Source of the DNA: Hydrogenophilales bacterium
Lineage (GTDB): Bacteria; Pseudomonadota; Gammaproteobacteria; Burkholderiales; Thiobacillaceae
Direction: 5' to 3'
NCBI GenBank assembly: GCA_016719465.1
Contig: JADJYY010000005.1
Coordinates: forward strand, 124,001 to 188,000
DNA length: 64,000 nucleotides
Part shown: one piece after another, positions 7,066 to 17,775 of the stretch
Position numbering within the stretch: position 1 is the stretch's first letter
Layout: each line of letters begins with the position of its first letter
The notes under the pieces: generated by a model
The model's input: the letters and a program-made list of their open reading frames with translations, nothing else
What the model was told of the DNA's origin: nothing
Database searches by the model: none
Translations under genes and position numbers: made by a program

Positions 7066-9416
7066 TCCCTAAAGAGCTTGCCTTTGACGTATTTCCCCAA
7101 CGGTTGCCCGGCCGCCATGATCTTGTCGAACAACGCGCCTTCCGCCGGGGGCGAAACTCCAGGCCCCGGTCTGCAACTGGCCACGGGGAACGGGTAGCCC
7201 TCTCCCGGACCTGTTCCGCCAGATTGGGAAGTCCAGGCAGGCACCCGGCAGGTGGTCACTTTCTGGAAGCGGCAGGATTTCGCTCCCGCCTTGTCCAGGA
7301 ACAGCAGGCAGGTATAGGTGGTGGCCTGATCGAACACTTGCTGGTGGCCGAAATGCACCACTTCCGCCAGATGCCGGCCTGCGGAAATCAGCCCACGCAG
7401 GGGTTCGCCATATTCGGCGTTGAAGAACTGCTGGAGAGGATGATGCCAGCCCCGCCGGGGTTGATCAGGCTGCAGGCCGCGTTCCACGAACACGGCGTAG
7501 ATGTCGTAGTTGCCCTTGGAGGCGGCGCGGTAGGCGGTCTTGTAGTGCTCCACTTCCAGGGGCGCCCATTCCTTGAGGGTCTGGATGCGGATGTAGGGCG
7601 GGTTGCCGATGACGGCGTCGAAGCCGCCCTCACCCCCATCCCGGCCTTCCCCCGTCGAGGGGGAAGGAGATTGGCCCCCTCCCCCTTGACGGGGGAGGGT
7701 TGGGGTGGGGGTGAACACGCCCGGAAACCCCGCCGCCCAGTCGAAGGCGTTGATGCGCCGCCGTTCCTCCGCCTCCAGGTCCAGGCGGCCGTCGAAGAAA
7801 TCGCCGCCGATGAGGGAGTTGCCGCACAGGATGTTGGCGTCCAGGTCGGGCAGGGCGCGCTCGTGGAACAGCTTGAGCTGCTTGAGGCCCAGGGTCTCGC
7901 CGGTTTCGCCTTCCAGCACCTTGAGCAGCAGGGAGAGCTTGGTGACCTCCACGGCCTGGGGGTCGATGTCCACGCCATACAGGTTGGCCAGCAGGATGCG
8001 CTTGCGCTCGCCGACGGTGAGGCGCCAGCCGCCTTCACCCCCACCCTGGCCCTCCCCCGTCGAGGGGGAGGGAACAAACGCGCGGCGCAGCCTGGGGTTC
8101 CTGCCCCCGGCGAGTTTTTCCGGCCCCTGGGCGGTGTACTGCTTCAGGTGCCAGTCCAGCAGGTATTGGTAGGCGCCGATGAGGAAGGAACCGGAGCCGC
8201 AGGCGGGGTCGCAGATGCGCAGTTTTTCCGCCTGCCTGGGCGTTCTGCCTTCCAGCAGCCGGCCCACGGTCTGGCGGACGATGTAGTCGACGATGTGGGT
8301 GGGGGTGTAGTAGACGCCGCCGGCCTTCTTGACCTCGGGCTTGTCCTCGACTTTTGCCTGGCCCCCGGCGGTGAGGCGGATGACCTTGCCCAGGAAGCGC
8401 TCGTAGACGCTGCCCAGGATGTCCGCCGGCAGCACCGAGAATTCGTAGGGCGAGGCCGGGTAGTAGAGGCCGAGGATGATGTCCCTGAGGGGCTTGTCGT
8501 CGATGGCGAGTCGGAGGGTGTACTCGTCCGGCTCGTAGGGGCGGCTCTTCTCGGCCTTGAAGTGGAACAGGCCCGAGTTGTAGCGGTCGTCCGCATCCCG
8601 GAACAGCCTTACCAGGCGGGCATAGATGCCGGGGCCGTTGGTCTGGGCCAGCAGGCGGCCCTCGTCCTCGATGCCCCGGTCCTCGCAGATGCGCAGGAAG
8701 ACGATGCGGTCGATGGTGGCCTGGACGGCGTGGTTGAGGCCGTGGGCATCCAGGCCGGGATTCCTGAGGGCGATATTCCTGGCCAGGACTTCGCGCCAGG
8801 ACTCGATCTGGGCCAGGAATTCCGCGTCCACCGCCGCCGTGCCGCGCCGGCCGGGCAGCTTCTTGACGAAGCGCTCGATGCCGCCGCGCAGCACGGCGTC
8901 CTTGGAGAACAGGGCGGCGATCTCGTCCCATTTCGCCGCGTAGTCCTCGAAGGTGCAGTAGAACACCCGGGCCTTGGAGGGCTTGTCCTTGGCCCCCGGC
9001 TTCACCGACCCGTCGTAGACGGCGAACTCCTCGAAGTCCGACAGGACGGAAAGCTGGAGGCCCGCCGACCAGGCGTAGCGGCGCAACTGGTAGGCGGGGG
9101 CGATGTCCTCCTTGATGAAGACCGAGGGCTTCTTGGCCTCCAGGAAGAACAACCGGCGCCCGCCCAGGCGGAAGCTGTAGTCCGGCGCCTTGGTGGTGCC
9201 GCCCACCTTCACCGCATCCTCGTGCACCACCTCGCGGAAGCTCTCGGCGTAGCCGGCGCTGTTGTCCACGTCCCAGCCCAGCAGGCGGAACAGGGGGTCG
9301 AGGAAGTCGCGCCGGAGCTGGGTTTCGTTGTACCGGCCGCGCTTGTAGTCGGGCAGTTGCTCGCGGAAGCGGGAAACCAGGTCGAGGAGGGCGGCGGGGG
9401 CGGGGAGAGAAGACAT
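7059..9416 (-). CDS. Eco57I-like restriction-modification enzyme, N-terminal and methyltransferase domains (frame-disrupted)
   Basis: This protein probably cuts and/or methylates foreign DNA (type IIG/Eco57I family). An N-terminal nuclease-like domain shows the PD-(D/E)xK pattern PD(78-79)...E93-A-K95. A helical linker follows, then an N6-adenine methyltransferase domain with motif I DPACGSGSFL and motif IV NPPY. Two palindromic GC-rich repeats are inserted in frame (7625-7723 and 8034-8075) and encode low-complexity Pro/Ser/Gly linkers. About 15 codons between 7429 and 7470 are read out of frame: INPGGAGIILSS appears in a neighbouring frame, so two compensating indels (an extra C near 7468, a missing C near 7430) are likely. 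The C-terminal part continues in another frame at 7065. It sits beside toxin-antitoxin genes in a defence-type island. Confidence 0.78.
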   Translation of the reverse strand: MSSLPAPAALLDLVSRFREQLPDYKRGRYNETQLRRDFLDPLFRLLGWDVDNSAGYAESFREVVHEDAVKVGGTTKAPDYSFRLGGRRLFFLEAKKPSVFIKEDIAPAYQLRRYAWSAGLQLSVLSDFEEFAVYDGSVKPGAKDKPSKARVFYCTFEDYAAKWDEIAALFSKDAVLRGGIERFVKKLPGRRGTAAVDAEFLAQIESWREVLARNIALRNPGLDAHGLNHAVQATIDRIVFLRICEDRGIEDEGRLLAQTNGPGIYARLVRLFRDADDRYNSGLFHFKAEKSRPYEPDEYTLRLAIDDKPLRDIILGLYYPASPYEFSVLPADILGSVYERFLGKVIRLTAGGQAKVEDKPEVKKAGGVYYTPTHIVDYIVRQTVGRLLEGRTPRQAEKLRICDPACGSGSFLIGAYQYLLDWHLKQYTAQGPEKLAGGRNPRLRRAFVPSPSTGEGQGGGEGGWRLTVGERKRILLANLYGVDIDPQAVEVTKLSLLLKVLEGETGETLGLKQLKLFHERALPDLDANILCGNSLIGGDFFDGRLDLEAEERRRINAFDWAAGFPGVFTPTPTLPRQGGGGQSPSPSTGEGRDGGEGGFDAVIGNPPYIRIQTLKEWAPLEVEHYKTAYRAASKGNYDIYAVFVERGLQPDQPRRGWHHPLQQFFNAEYGEPLRGLISAGRHLAEVVHFGHQQVFDQATTYTCLLFLDKAGAKSCRFQKVTTCRVPAWTSQSGGTGPGEGYPFPVASCRPGPGVSPPAEGALFDKIMAAGQPLGKYVKGKLFRDC
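7625..7723. repeat. Two GC-rich palindromic repeat units inserted in the R-M reading frame
   Basis: Two adjacent hairpins, CCTTCCCCC/GGGGGAAGG (7645-7653 and 7659-7667, loop GTCGA) and CCCTCCCCC/GGGGGAGGG (7677-7685 and 7691-7699, loop TTGAC), interrupt the methyltransferase gene. They lie between the segment ending FPGVF and the catalytic NPPY motif. They add about 30 residues rich in Pro, Ser, Thr and Gly without shifting the frame. The same family recurs at 8034-8075, and relatives occur at about 15.07, 26.08 and 42.3 kb. Confidence 0.8.
8034..8075. repeat. GC-rich palindromic repeat unit inserted in the R-M reading frame
   Basis: A hairpin CCCTCCCCC/GGGGGAGGG (8050-8058 and 8064-8072, loop GTCGA) with flanking CACCC runs is nearly identical to the first hairpin at 7645-7667. 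It encodes about 15 extra residues (PSPSTGEGQGGGEGG) between motif I and the LTVGERKRIL helix of the methyltransferase and keeps the frame. Confidence 0.78.
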
Positions 9417-9421
9417 GCGGG

Positions 9422-9760
9422 TCAGCCCAAGGCCAAGTGCAGGCGGATCGCCGCGTCCACCGCCCGCATCTTCACCGGCTGGAGCCGGCCCGCCGCCTGC
9501 CCGGTGATGCGTTCCTTGGCGATGGTCCGTATCTGCTGGGCCTGGGCCTTGGAATCCTTGGGTAGGCCGGAATCCTCGCGGGAGAGGGCGACCTCGAAGG
9601 GAAATACCTTGGCAATGTTGGACGTGATGGGGAGCACGGTCACGGTGTTGGCCGCCCGGTTGTTGGCGTCGTTGCTGACGATGAGCACGGGCCGGCGCTT
9701 GTTGATCTCGGAGCCCACGGTGGGGTTCAGGTCGGCATAGTAGATATCACCACGCTTCAT
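9422..9760 (-). CDS. MazF/PemK-family endoribonuclease toxin
   Basis: A 112-aa type II toxin predicted to cleave mRNA. The N terminus MKRGDIYYADLNPTVGSE matches the MazF/PemK opening (RGDIxxxDLxPxxGxE), followed by RRPVLIVSNDANN and the conserved T-V-LPITSN strand. The C-terminal helix (PVKMRAVDAAIRLHLAL) completes the fold, so the toxin appears intact. The start codon overlaps the 3' end of the antitoxin gene by 14 bp, indicating coupled translation. It lies 5 bp downstream-side of the restriction-modification gene on the same strand and may share its transcript. Confidence 0.88.
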   Translation of the reverse strand: MKRGDIYYADLNPTVGSEINKRRPVLIVSNDANNRAANTVTVLPITSNIAKVFPFEVALSREDSGLPKDSKAQAQQIRTIAKERITGQAAGRLQPVKMRAVDAAIRLHLALG

Positions 9761-9971
9761 CGTTCAGCCCATCGGCGGCGGTTTGCTCCCAGGCCGGATC
9801 GGTTTCGCCTGATGCTTCGCGGTAGGCCGCTTCCAGTTCCTGTTCGCGCAGCTTGCGCAGGGCCAGTTCCACCACTTGGGAACGGCTCTTGATGGCGTGG
9901 GATTCCCGGTAGGATTCGATGAAGGCCACGCTTTCCGGCGGCAGGGAGATGGAGAGTTTTTCGGCGAGCAT
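9747..9971 (-). CDS. Ribbon-helix-helix antitoxin partner of MazF-like toxin
   Basis: This small 74-aa protein opens with a ribbon-helix-helix DNA-binding motif (KLSISLPPESVAFIESYRES, then SRSQVVELALRKLREQE). It ends in an acidic, Trp-containing tail (DPAWEQTAADGLNDEAW) of the kind that wraps the MazF active site. I chose the ATG at 9971 because AGGA lies about 9 nt upstream and family sequence begins there; in-frame ATGs upstream (9977) and a GTG at 9998 are alternatives. It overlaps the toxin gene by 14 bp and is divergent from the aldo/keto reductase gene, so the 9972-10078 interval should hold its autoregulated promoter. Confidence 0.82.
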   Translation of the reverse strand: MLAEKLSISLPPESVAFIESYRESHAIKSRSQVVELALRKLREQELEAAYREASGETDPAWEQTAADGLNDEAW

Positions 9972-10078
9972 GGTCATTCCTATCTTGATTGCTACCAATA
10001 ATCCTACCGATGATGGGATTGCCGATCAACCCTCTTTCCCTGAAGGAACCTCACCCCGACAGACCGGTCAAGCCGACC

Positions 10079-10981
10079 ATGGATCGCAGACACTTTCTTG
10101 CTCTCTTGTCCGGCTTCATGCCCGCCCTGTTGCTGCCGGCCGCCGCGACCGCGGACAACCGTCCGCGCAAGTCCTTGCCGGGCGGCGGCGCGAGCTTGCC
10201 GGCGATCGGCATGGGCACCTGGCTGACCTTCGATGTCGGCGACGACTACGAGGCCATGCGCCGCCGGCGCGAGGTTCTGCGCCGTTTTCTCGCCCATGGC
10301 GGCGGCATGATCGATTCCTCGCCCATGTACGGCCGCGCCGAATGGCTGCTGGGTCAACTGCTGCCGGATATGCCGCACCGGGACCGGGTCCTGGCCGCGA
10401 CCAAGATCTGGACGCCGTTCGACAAGCTCGGGCCGAGCCAGATCGAGGATTCCCTGAAACTCTGGGGACTGCCGCGCCTGGACGTGGTGCTGGTACACAA
10501 CCTGCTGAACTGGCAGGCGCATCTGAAGACCCTGCGTGGGGCGCGCGAACGCGGCGTGGTGGGCCACATCGGCATCTCCACCTCCCATGGCCGGCGCCAC
10601 GAGGATGTCGCGCGCCTGCTGCGCGACGAGCCCCTGGACGTGCTGCAGATCACCTACAACCTGGCCGACGAAAGCGCCGAGCCGCTGCTGCGCCTGGCCG
10701 CCGAGCGCGGCGTGGCGGTGGTGGTGAACCGGCCCTTCGACGGCGGCGACCTGTTCCACCGCGTGGCCGGCCGACCCCTGCCGCCCTGGGCCGCCGAGAT
10801 CGATTGCGCCAACTGGGCCCAGTTCTTCCTGAAGTGGGTGGTGAGCCATGCCGCCGTCACCTGCGCGATACCGGCCACCACCAACCCCGATCACCTGGAC
10901 GAGAACATGGGCGCCGGCCTGGGGCGCATGCCGGACGCGGCCATGCGGCGTCGCATGCGGGAATACTTGTCGCGGGCGTGA
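10079..10981 (+). CDS. Tat-exported aldo/keto reductase
   Basis: A twin-arginine signal (MDRRHFLALLSG followed by a hydrophobic stretch and AAATA, residues 1-25) precedes an aldo/keto reductase TIM barrel. The catalytic tetrad can be recognised as D and Y in DSSPMYG, K in AATKIW and H in DVVLVHN. A NADPH-dependent periplasmic reductase is therefore likely; the substrate is unknown. The ATG at 10079 was chosen because the RR signal starts there; upstream in-frame starts at 9989 give no sensible leader. The protein is 300 aa, usual for the family. It is flanked by two toxin-antitoxin pairs and has no obvious pathway partner. Confidence 0.85.
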   Translation: MDRRHFLALLSGFMPALLLPAAATADNRPRKSLPGGGASLPAIGMGTWLTFDVGDDYEAMRRRREVLRRFLAHGGGMIDSSPMYGRAEWLLGQLLPDMPHRDRVLAATKIWTPFDKLGPSQIEDSLKLWGLPRLDVVLVHNLLNWQAHLKTLRGARERGVVGHIGISTSHGRRHEDVARLLRDEPLDVLQITYNLADESAEPLLRLAAERGVAVVVNRPFDGGDLFHRVAGRPLPPWAAEIDCANWAQFFLKWVVSHAAVTCAIPATTNPDHLDENMGAGLGRMPDAAMRRRMREYLSRA

Positions 10982-11091
10982 TCTTGGGGCTGAGGTCGGC
11001 TTGGCCAGCGCTTTCGTGCGGGTAGCAAACCAGCTTCCATGACCGAGGCAGTGAATCCACTTCATGAGTGCGAGACGCTGAAGTTGGGTGT

Positions 11092-11104
11092 AGCCTATTA
11101 GGCT
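11092..11104. promoter_or_regulatory. 13-bp palindrome upstream of MNT/HEPN pair
   Basis: AGCCTATTAGGCT is a perfect inverted repeat (6-bp arms, 1-bp centre), placed 27 bp before the nucleotidyltransferase start. A second GGCTAC half (11122-11127) pairs with GTAGCC at 11090-11095. An autoregulatory operator is plausible, since the downstream protein carries a winged-helix domain, but this is inference. Confidence 0.4.
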
Positions 11105-11130
11105 CCGATCGTATCTACAAAGGCTACGAA

Positions 11131-11739
11131 ATGCTTGCCCGTTTTCTCTTTGGCGAGTATCGCCAGAAGGTGTTCACCCTGTTGCTTTTGCATCCGGAGC
11201 AGCGCTATCACGTGCGTGAAATCGCCCGCCTGACCGCCACCTCGGCGGGAACGCTGCACAAGGAGCTGGCGCGGCTGGCCTCGGCCGGCATCCTTGTCCG
11301 GGAAGAGGTTGGCAACCAGGTGCGTTACGGCGCGAATCGACAGTGCCCCATTTTCCCGGAACTGGCGGGCATCCTGCGCAAGACGGCGGGCCTCGGTGAT
11401 GTGTTGAGGGAAGCCCTGGCTGGCTTGAGCGGCCGCATCACGCTGGCACTGGTGTTCGGTTCCGTGGCGCGCGGTGAAGAGGGTCCCCGCAGCGATGTGG
11501 ATGTGTTGCTGGTGGGCGAACTTGGGTTCGCGGAGGCGGTGGGGGCGCTACATGAGGCACAGAATCTCGTTGGCCGGGAAATCAATCCGGTGGTGCTGTC
11601 ACCCGCCGAGTTCCGGAGAAAGGCGAGCCAGGGCGATGTCTTCCTCGCCGAAGTGTTGGCACAAGAAAAACTGTTTCTGATGGGAGATGAACATGACTTT
11701 GGAAAACTTGCTGGCGATCCGCCGCCTTGTGCGGCATGA
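11131..11739 (+). CDS. HTH-fused MNT-type nucleotidyltransferase (putative antitoxin of HEPN pair)
   Basis: The 202-aa protein joins an N-terminal ArsR-like winged helix (about residues 1-70, HVREIARLTATSAGTLHKEL) to a minimal nucleotidyltransferase domain. The latter has GS at 110-111 and the metal-binding DVD at 122-124 (GSVARGEEGPRSDVDVLL). MNT proteins of this kind modify partner HEPN toxins by AMPylation or neutralise them. The start at 11131 is preferred because the wHTH begins there; an upstream GTG/ATG region would add unlikely sequence. It overlaps the downstream HEPN gene by 47 bp, which supports a coupled pair. The fused wHTH suggests that it also regulates its own promoter. Confidence 0.8.
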   Translation: MLARFLFGEYRQKVFTLLLLHPEQRYHVREIARLTATSAGTLHKELARLASAGILVREEVGNQVRYGANRQCPIFPELAGILRKTAGLGDVLREALAGLSGRITLALVFGSVARGEEGPRSDVDVLLVGELGFAEAVGALHEAQNLVGREINPVVLSPAEFRRKASQGDVFLAEVLAQEKLFLMGDEHDFGKLAGDPPPCAA

Positions 11740-12118
11740 GGCTGGGCGCGATGCCATCCTGAAACTGTTGTCGTCGGCGCGGCGCAATCTGGCCGACGCC
11801 GGGGTCACCTCGATCAGCGCGGAAAACCATTTCGATGCCGCCTACAAGGCCATTATGCAATGCGCAATGGCCGCGCTCTGGGCCAAGGGCTATCGTACTT
11901 CCACCAGCGAGCCGGGCCACCACCAGACCGCCATCCAGGCGCTACCGCTGACGTTGGCGCTCGAAAGTTCCACCGTCATCGTCCTCGACGCGTTGCGCAA
12001 GCAGCGCAATCTCAACGATTACACCGGCGAAGGCGTCAGCGATGCGCTGCTCGCGGAATGCCTGACCCAGGCGGAAGCCCTGTTGCGGCATACCCGGAAT
12101 GCCATCGGAGTGTCCTGA
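11693..12118 (+). CDS. HEPN-domain protein paired with MNT nucleotidyltransferase
   Basis: A 141-aa all-helical protein of the HEPN superfamily, many of which are ribonuclease toxins. The usual Rx4-6H catalytic motif is not evident. The corresponding region reads LRKQRNLNDY (R102, R105, N106, Y110), a RxxRNxxxY variant that may be non-nucleolytic or use other residues. The ATG at 11693 has GGGAG about 8 nt upstream; ATG 11687 is an alternative. The 3' end of the nucleotidyltransferase gene overlaps its start. The two-gene architecture is the basis for the toxin-antitoxin reading. Confidence 0.75.
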   Translation: MTLENLLAIRRLVRHEAGRDAILKLLSSARRNLADAGVTSISAENHFDAAYKAIMQCAMAALWAKGYRTSTSEPGHHQTAIQALPLTLALESSTVIVLDALRKQRNLNDYTGEGVSDALLAECLTQAEALLRHTRNAIGVS

Positions 12119-12182
12119 AGCCGCCTTGCGCGAATGACCGAGCCTGGCCTGTTCGGCTTCGCGATGATGATTTCGGGTGTGG

Positions 12183-14999
<2,817 letters not shown>

Positions 15000-15028
15000 G
15001 GTGTTGGGCTTGCGGGAGGAAACGGCCA

Positions 15029-15058
15029 ACTATACGCAAACATTCCCGCTCGCCTCAA
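15029..15058 (-). promoter_or_regulatory. Candidate sigma-70 promoter of uvrA
   Basis: Reading the minus strand, TTGAGG (15058-15053) and TATAGT (15034-15029) are separated by 18 bp and lie 30 bp before the uvrA ATG. The -10 matches 5 of 6 consensus bases and the -35 matches 4 of 6. Confidence 0.45.
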
Positions 15059-15290
15059 ACGTACGCCTCCCCCTCCTCACCTCCCCCGCTCGCGGGGGAG
15101 GAACTCTCTCCCTCCCCGTGGACGGGGAGCACCCTGAAGGCGTCCAGCACCTTCACCAGGTTTTCGCCCACCGCGCTGAACTCGGCTTCGGTGATCTTCA
15201 AGCCGGCGTGGGTGGTTTTCATGTCGCTGCCGGCGTAGGTGCGGGGCCCGCCGGTGGCGGCGCGGAGCTGTTCCTTGAGCTTGCCCGCGC
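15055..15290 (-). pseudogene. Truncated-hemoglobin (group 1) remnant
   Basis: A minus-strand frame without start codon encodes KLKEQLRAATGGP, TYAGSDMKTTHAGLKI and TEAEFSAVGENLVKVLDAF. This matches the C-terminal half of bacterial group 1 truncated hemoglobins, whose usual form is EQLCAATGGPCxYxGRDMKxAHAGLGI. The N-terminal half, including the proximal and distal heme-pocket helices, is missing. The conserved C-terminal tail is replaced by residues read from the GC-rich hairpin at 15068-15135 before a stop at 15055. The fragment sits between the uvrA promoter and the divergent hydrolase gene. It is probably a decayed gene cut by a rearrangement, and it is too short to be a functional globin. 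Confidence 0.62.
15068..15135. repeat. GC-rich palindromic repeat between uvrA and hydrolase gene
   Basis: CTCCCCCGC/GCGGGGGAG with a short loop is followed by CTCCCCGTGGACGGGGAG. Both hairpins belong to the same sequence family as those inside the restriction-modification gene. They form the 3' end of the hemoglobin remnant. Confidence 0.65.
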
Positions 15291-15317
15291 AAGCGCCCGA
15301 GAGGCGACCCGCCGATA

Positions 15318-16292
15318 ATGGATCCCATGACCCTGTCCGTACCCTACGTCGCCCCGGCCTGGCTGCCCGGCGGCCACGCGCAAACGCTCTACGCGGTGCT
15401 CCTGCGTCGCCCGCGGCCGCCTTACCGGCGCGAGCGGTGGGAGCTCGCGGATGGGGATTTTCTCGACCTGGACTGGCTGGACGGGCCCGCCGACGCCCCC
15501 CTGGTGGTGCTGTTCCATGGTTTGGAGGGGAATTCGCGGGGGCATTACGCCAGTTTCCTGATGGACGCCCTGGGCCGCCGGAGCTGGCGCGGCGTGGTGC
15601 CCCATTTCCGGGGCTGCTCGGGGGAGCCGAACCGCCTGCCCCGGGCCTACCACTCGGGCGACAGCGCGGAAATCGGCCTGGTGCTGGAGCGCCTGCGGCG
15701 AGTCGCGGGGCGGGCGCCGCTGTATGCGGCGGGGGTGTCCCTGGGGGGCAATGCTCTGCTCAAATGGCTGGGCGAGCGGGGGGATGCGGCGGCCAACCTG
15801 GTCGCCGCCGCCGCCACGGTTTCCGCGCCCCTGGACTTGCCGGCGGCCGGGGCGGCGCTGGACCGGGGCATCACCCGGCTGTACACCGCCCATTTCCTCC
15901 GCTCCCTGAAGCGCAAGGCCCTGGGCAAGCTGGACCGCTACCCCGGCCTGCACGACGAGGCCGCGCTGCGGGCGGTGGACACCATCCGGGGGTTCGATGA
16001 TCTGGTCACCGCCCGCCTGCATGGCTTCCGGGATGCGGCGGACTACTGGCGCCGCTCCGCCAGCAAACCCTGGCTGCGCCATATCCGGGTGCCCACCCTG
16101 GTCATCAATGCCCGCAACGACCCGTTCATGCCGGGGGATGCGCTACCCGGTCGGGATGAAGTGTCCGAATGTGTGGTGCTGGATTTTTCCGACCAGGGCG
16201 GCCATGTGGGTTTCGTCACGGGGCCTTTTCCCGGTGATTACCATTGGCTGCCGCAACGGGTGTTGAGTTTCCTCGCCGCCGCGTCCGCCTGA
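15318..16292 (+). CDS. YheT-family alpha/beta hydrolase
   Basis: A cytoplasmic 324-aa alpha/beta-fold hydrolase of the YheT/ABHD1 type. WLPGGHAQTLY near residue 16 is the family's N-terminal signature. VVLFHGLEGNSRGHY carries the oxyanion loop, and the nucleophile Ser is in GVSLGGN. The acid Asp is likely in NARNDPF and the His in GGHVGF. Substrates are probably esters, but the physiological one is not known. Two ATGs (15318 and 15327) are possible starts. It is divergent from the hemoglobin remnant and lies upstream of the transporter gene in the same direction. Confidence 0.87.
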   Translation: MDPMTLSVPYVAPAWLPGGHAQTLYAVLLRRPRPPYRRERWELADGDFLDLDWLDGPADAPLVVLFHGLEGNSRGHYASFLMDALGRRSWRGVVPHFRGCSGEPNRLPRAYHSGDSAEIGLVLERLRRVAGRAPLYAAGVSLGGNALLKWLGERGDAAANLVAAAATVSAPLDLPAAGAALDRGITRLYTAHFLRSLKRKALGKLDRYPGLHDEAALRAVDTIRGFDDLVTARLHGFRDAADYWRRSASKPWLRHIRVPTLVINARNDPFMPGDALPGRDEVSECVVLDFSDQGGHVGFVTGPFPGDYHWLPQRVLSFLAAASA

Positions 16293-16384
16293 CGGGGAGG
16301 CAGCATGCCGGCCCCATGGAAATGGCCGGACAGTGGGGCGGGCGGATTGCTAGAATCCGCCGTCTTCGAATTCCGAGCACTCCC

Positions 16385-17773
16385 GTGTCCCGCCTCCTGG
16401 ACCCCGTCTCTCAGAAAGAACGCCGCGCCGCCATTTCCCTGGCGAGCATTTTCGGTTTGCGCATGCTGGGCATGTTCCTCATCCTGCCGGTGTTCGCCCT
16501 GTACGCGAAAACCCTGCCGGGGGGCGAGGACCATACCCTGGTGGGCCTGGCCCTGGGCATGTACGGCCTGACCCAGGCGGCGTTGATGATCCCCTTCGGC
16601 ATGGCCTCGGATCGGCTGGGGCGCAAGCCGGTGATCATCGTCGGCCTGGTCATCTTCGCCCTGGGCAGTTTCGTCGCCGCCTACGCCGATACCCTGGCCG
16701 GGGTCATCCTGGGGCGGGCCCTGCAGGGCGCCGGGGCCATCTCGGCGGCGGTCACCGCCCTGCTGGCCGACCTGACGCGGGAGGAGAAGCGCACTCAGGC
16801 CATGGCCATGATCGGCAGCACCATCGGCCTGGCCTTCGCCTTTTCCCTGGCGGCGGGGCCGGCCTTCTACCGCTGGATCGGCATCCCCGGCATCTTCGCC
16901 ATGACCGGGGTGCTGGCCCTGCTGGCCATCCTGGTGATCAAGTACGTCACCCCCGACCCGGGCCGGACGGCCTTCCACTCGGACGCGGAGGCTAATCCGG
17001 CGCGCCTCAAGGATGTATTGCGCAATCCCGAGCTGCTGCGCCTCAACTGGGGCATCTTCGCCCTGCACGCCGCCCAGATGGCCATGTTCGTGGTCGTGCC
17101 CTTCGCCCTGGTGAACGGTGGCCTCGATGGCGAGCACCACTGGCAGGTGTACCTGCCGGTGCTGCTGGCTTCCTTCGCGCTGATGGTGCCGGCCATCATC
17201 TACGGGGAAAAGCGCGGCGAGCTGAAGCGGGTGTTCGTCTCCGCCGTGGCCCTCATGTTCGCGGCCCAGATGGGCCTGGCCTTCACCATGGACCTGTTCT
17301 GGGGCGTGGTGGCCGCCCTGTTCGCCTACTTCGTGGCCTTCAACATCCTGGAAGCCACCCTGCCGTCGCTGATCTCCAAGATCGCCCCGCCCGAGGCCAA
17401 GGGCACGGCCATGGGCGTGTACAACACCTCCCAGGCGTTTGGGTTATTCTTCGGCGGCGTGGCGGGGGGCTGGCTGGCCCAGCATCATGGCTACGGTGTG
17501 GTGTTCGCGTTCTGCGCCGGCCTCATGCTGGTGTGGCTGGTGCTGGCGGCGCGCATGGTCCCGCCGCCGCGGGTCAAGACCCAGATGTTCCATGTGGGGC
17601 CCCTGTCCGAGGAAAGCACCCGGCGATTGCTGGCCCGGCTTCCCGTGTTCGCCGGTGTCGAGGCCGTCACCGTGCTGCCCGAGGAGGGCGCGGTGCTGCT
17701 CAAGGTGGCGCAGACCGGCTGGGACGAGGAAGGGGTTCGTCATCTGTTATCGCAAATTTCTGAAGGGGGATAG
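16385..17773 (+). CDS. yajR: MFS transporter with C-terminal YAM domain, YajR-like
   Basis: An inner-membrane major facilitator of about 12 TM segments (462 aa from the GTG at 16385, VSRLLDPVSQKERR). The MFS motif A appears as GMASDRLGRKP between TM2 and TM3. After the last TM (about residue 375) a soluble domain of about 70 residues follows (VEAVTVLPEEGAVLLKV), matching the ferredoxin-like YAM domain of E. coli YajR. The transported compound is unknown. The GTG start is chosen because homologous sequence begins there; the upstream ORF extension overlaps the hydrolase gene. It ends 2 bp before ssb, as seen in many Betaproteobacteria. Confidence 0.83.
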   Translation: MSRLLDPVSQKERRAAISLASIFGLRMLGMFLILPVFALYAKTLPGGEDHTLVGLALGMYGLTQAALMIPFGMASDRLGRKPVIIVGLVIFALGSFVAAYADTLAGVILGRALQGAGAISAAVTALLADLTREEKRTQAMAMIGSTIGLAFAFSLAAGPAFYRWIGIPGIFAMTGVLALLAILVIKYVTPDPGRTAFHSDAEANPARLKDVLRNPELLRLNWGIFALHAAQMAMFVVVPFALVNGGLDGEHHWQVYLPVLLASFALMVPAIIYGEKRGELKRVFVSAVALMFAAQMGLAFTMDLFWGVVAALFAYFVAFNILEATLPSLISKIAPPEAKGTAMGVYNTSQAFGLFFGGVAGGWLAQHHGYGVVFAFCAGLMLVWLVLAARMVPPPRVKTQMFHVGPLSEESTRRLLARLPVFAGVEAVTVLPEEGAVLLKVAQTGWDEEGVRHLLSQISEGG

Positions 17774-17775
17774 TC

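Noticed and set aside
7104..9740. 878-codon plus-strand frame opposite the restriction-modification gene
   Set aside because: No domain can be recognised; the minus strand carries motif I, NPPY and the nuclease motif.
15219..16082. Minus-strand frame of 287 codons over the YheT-like gene
   Set aside because: The plus strand has an intact alpha/beta hydrolase with its catalytic motifs.
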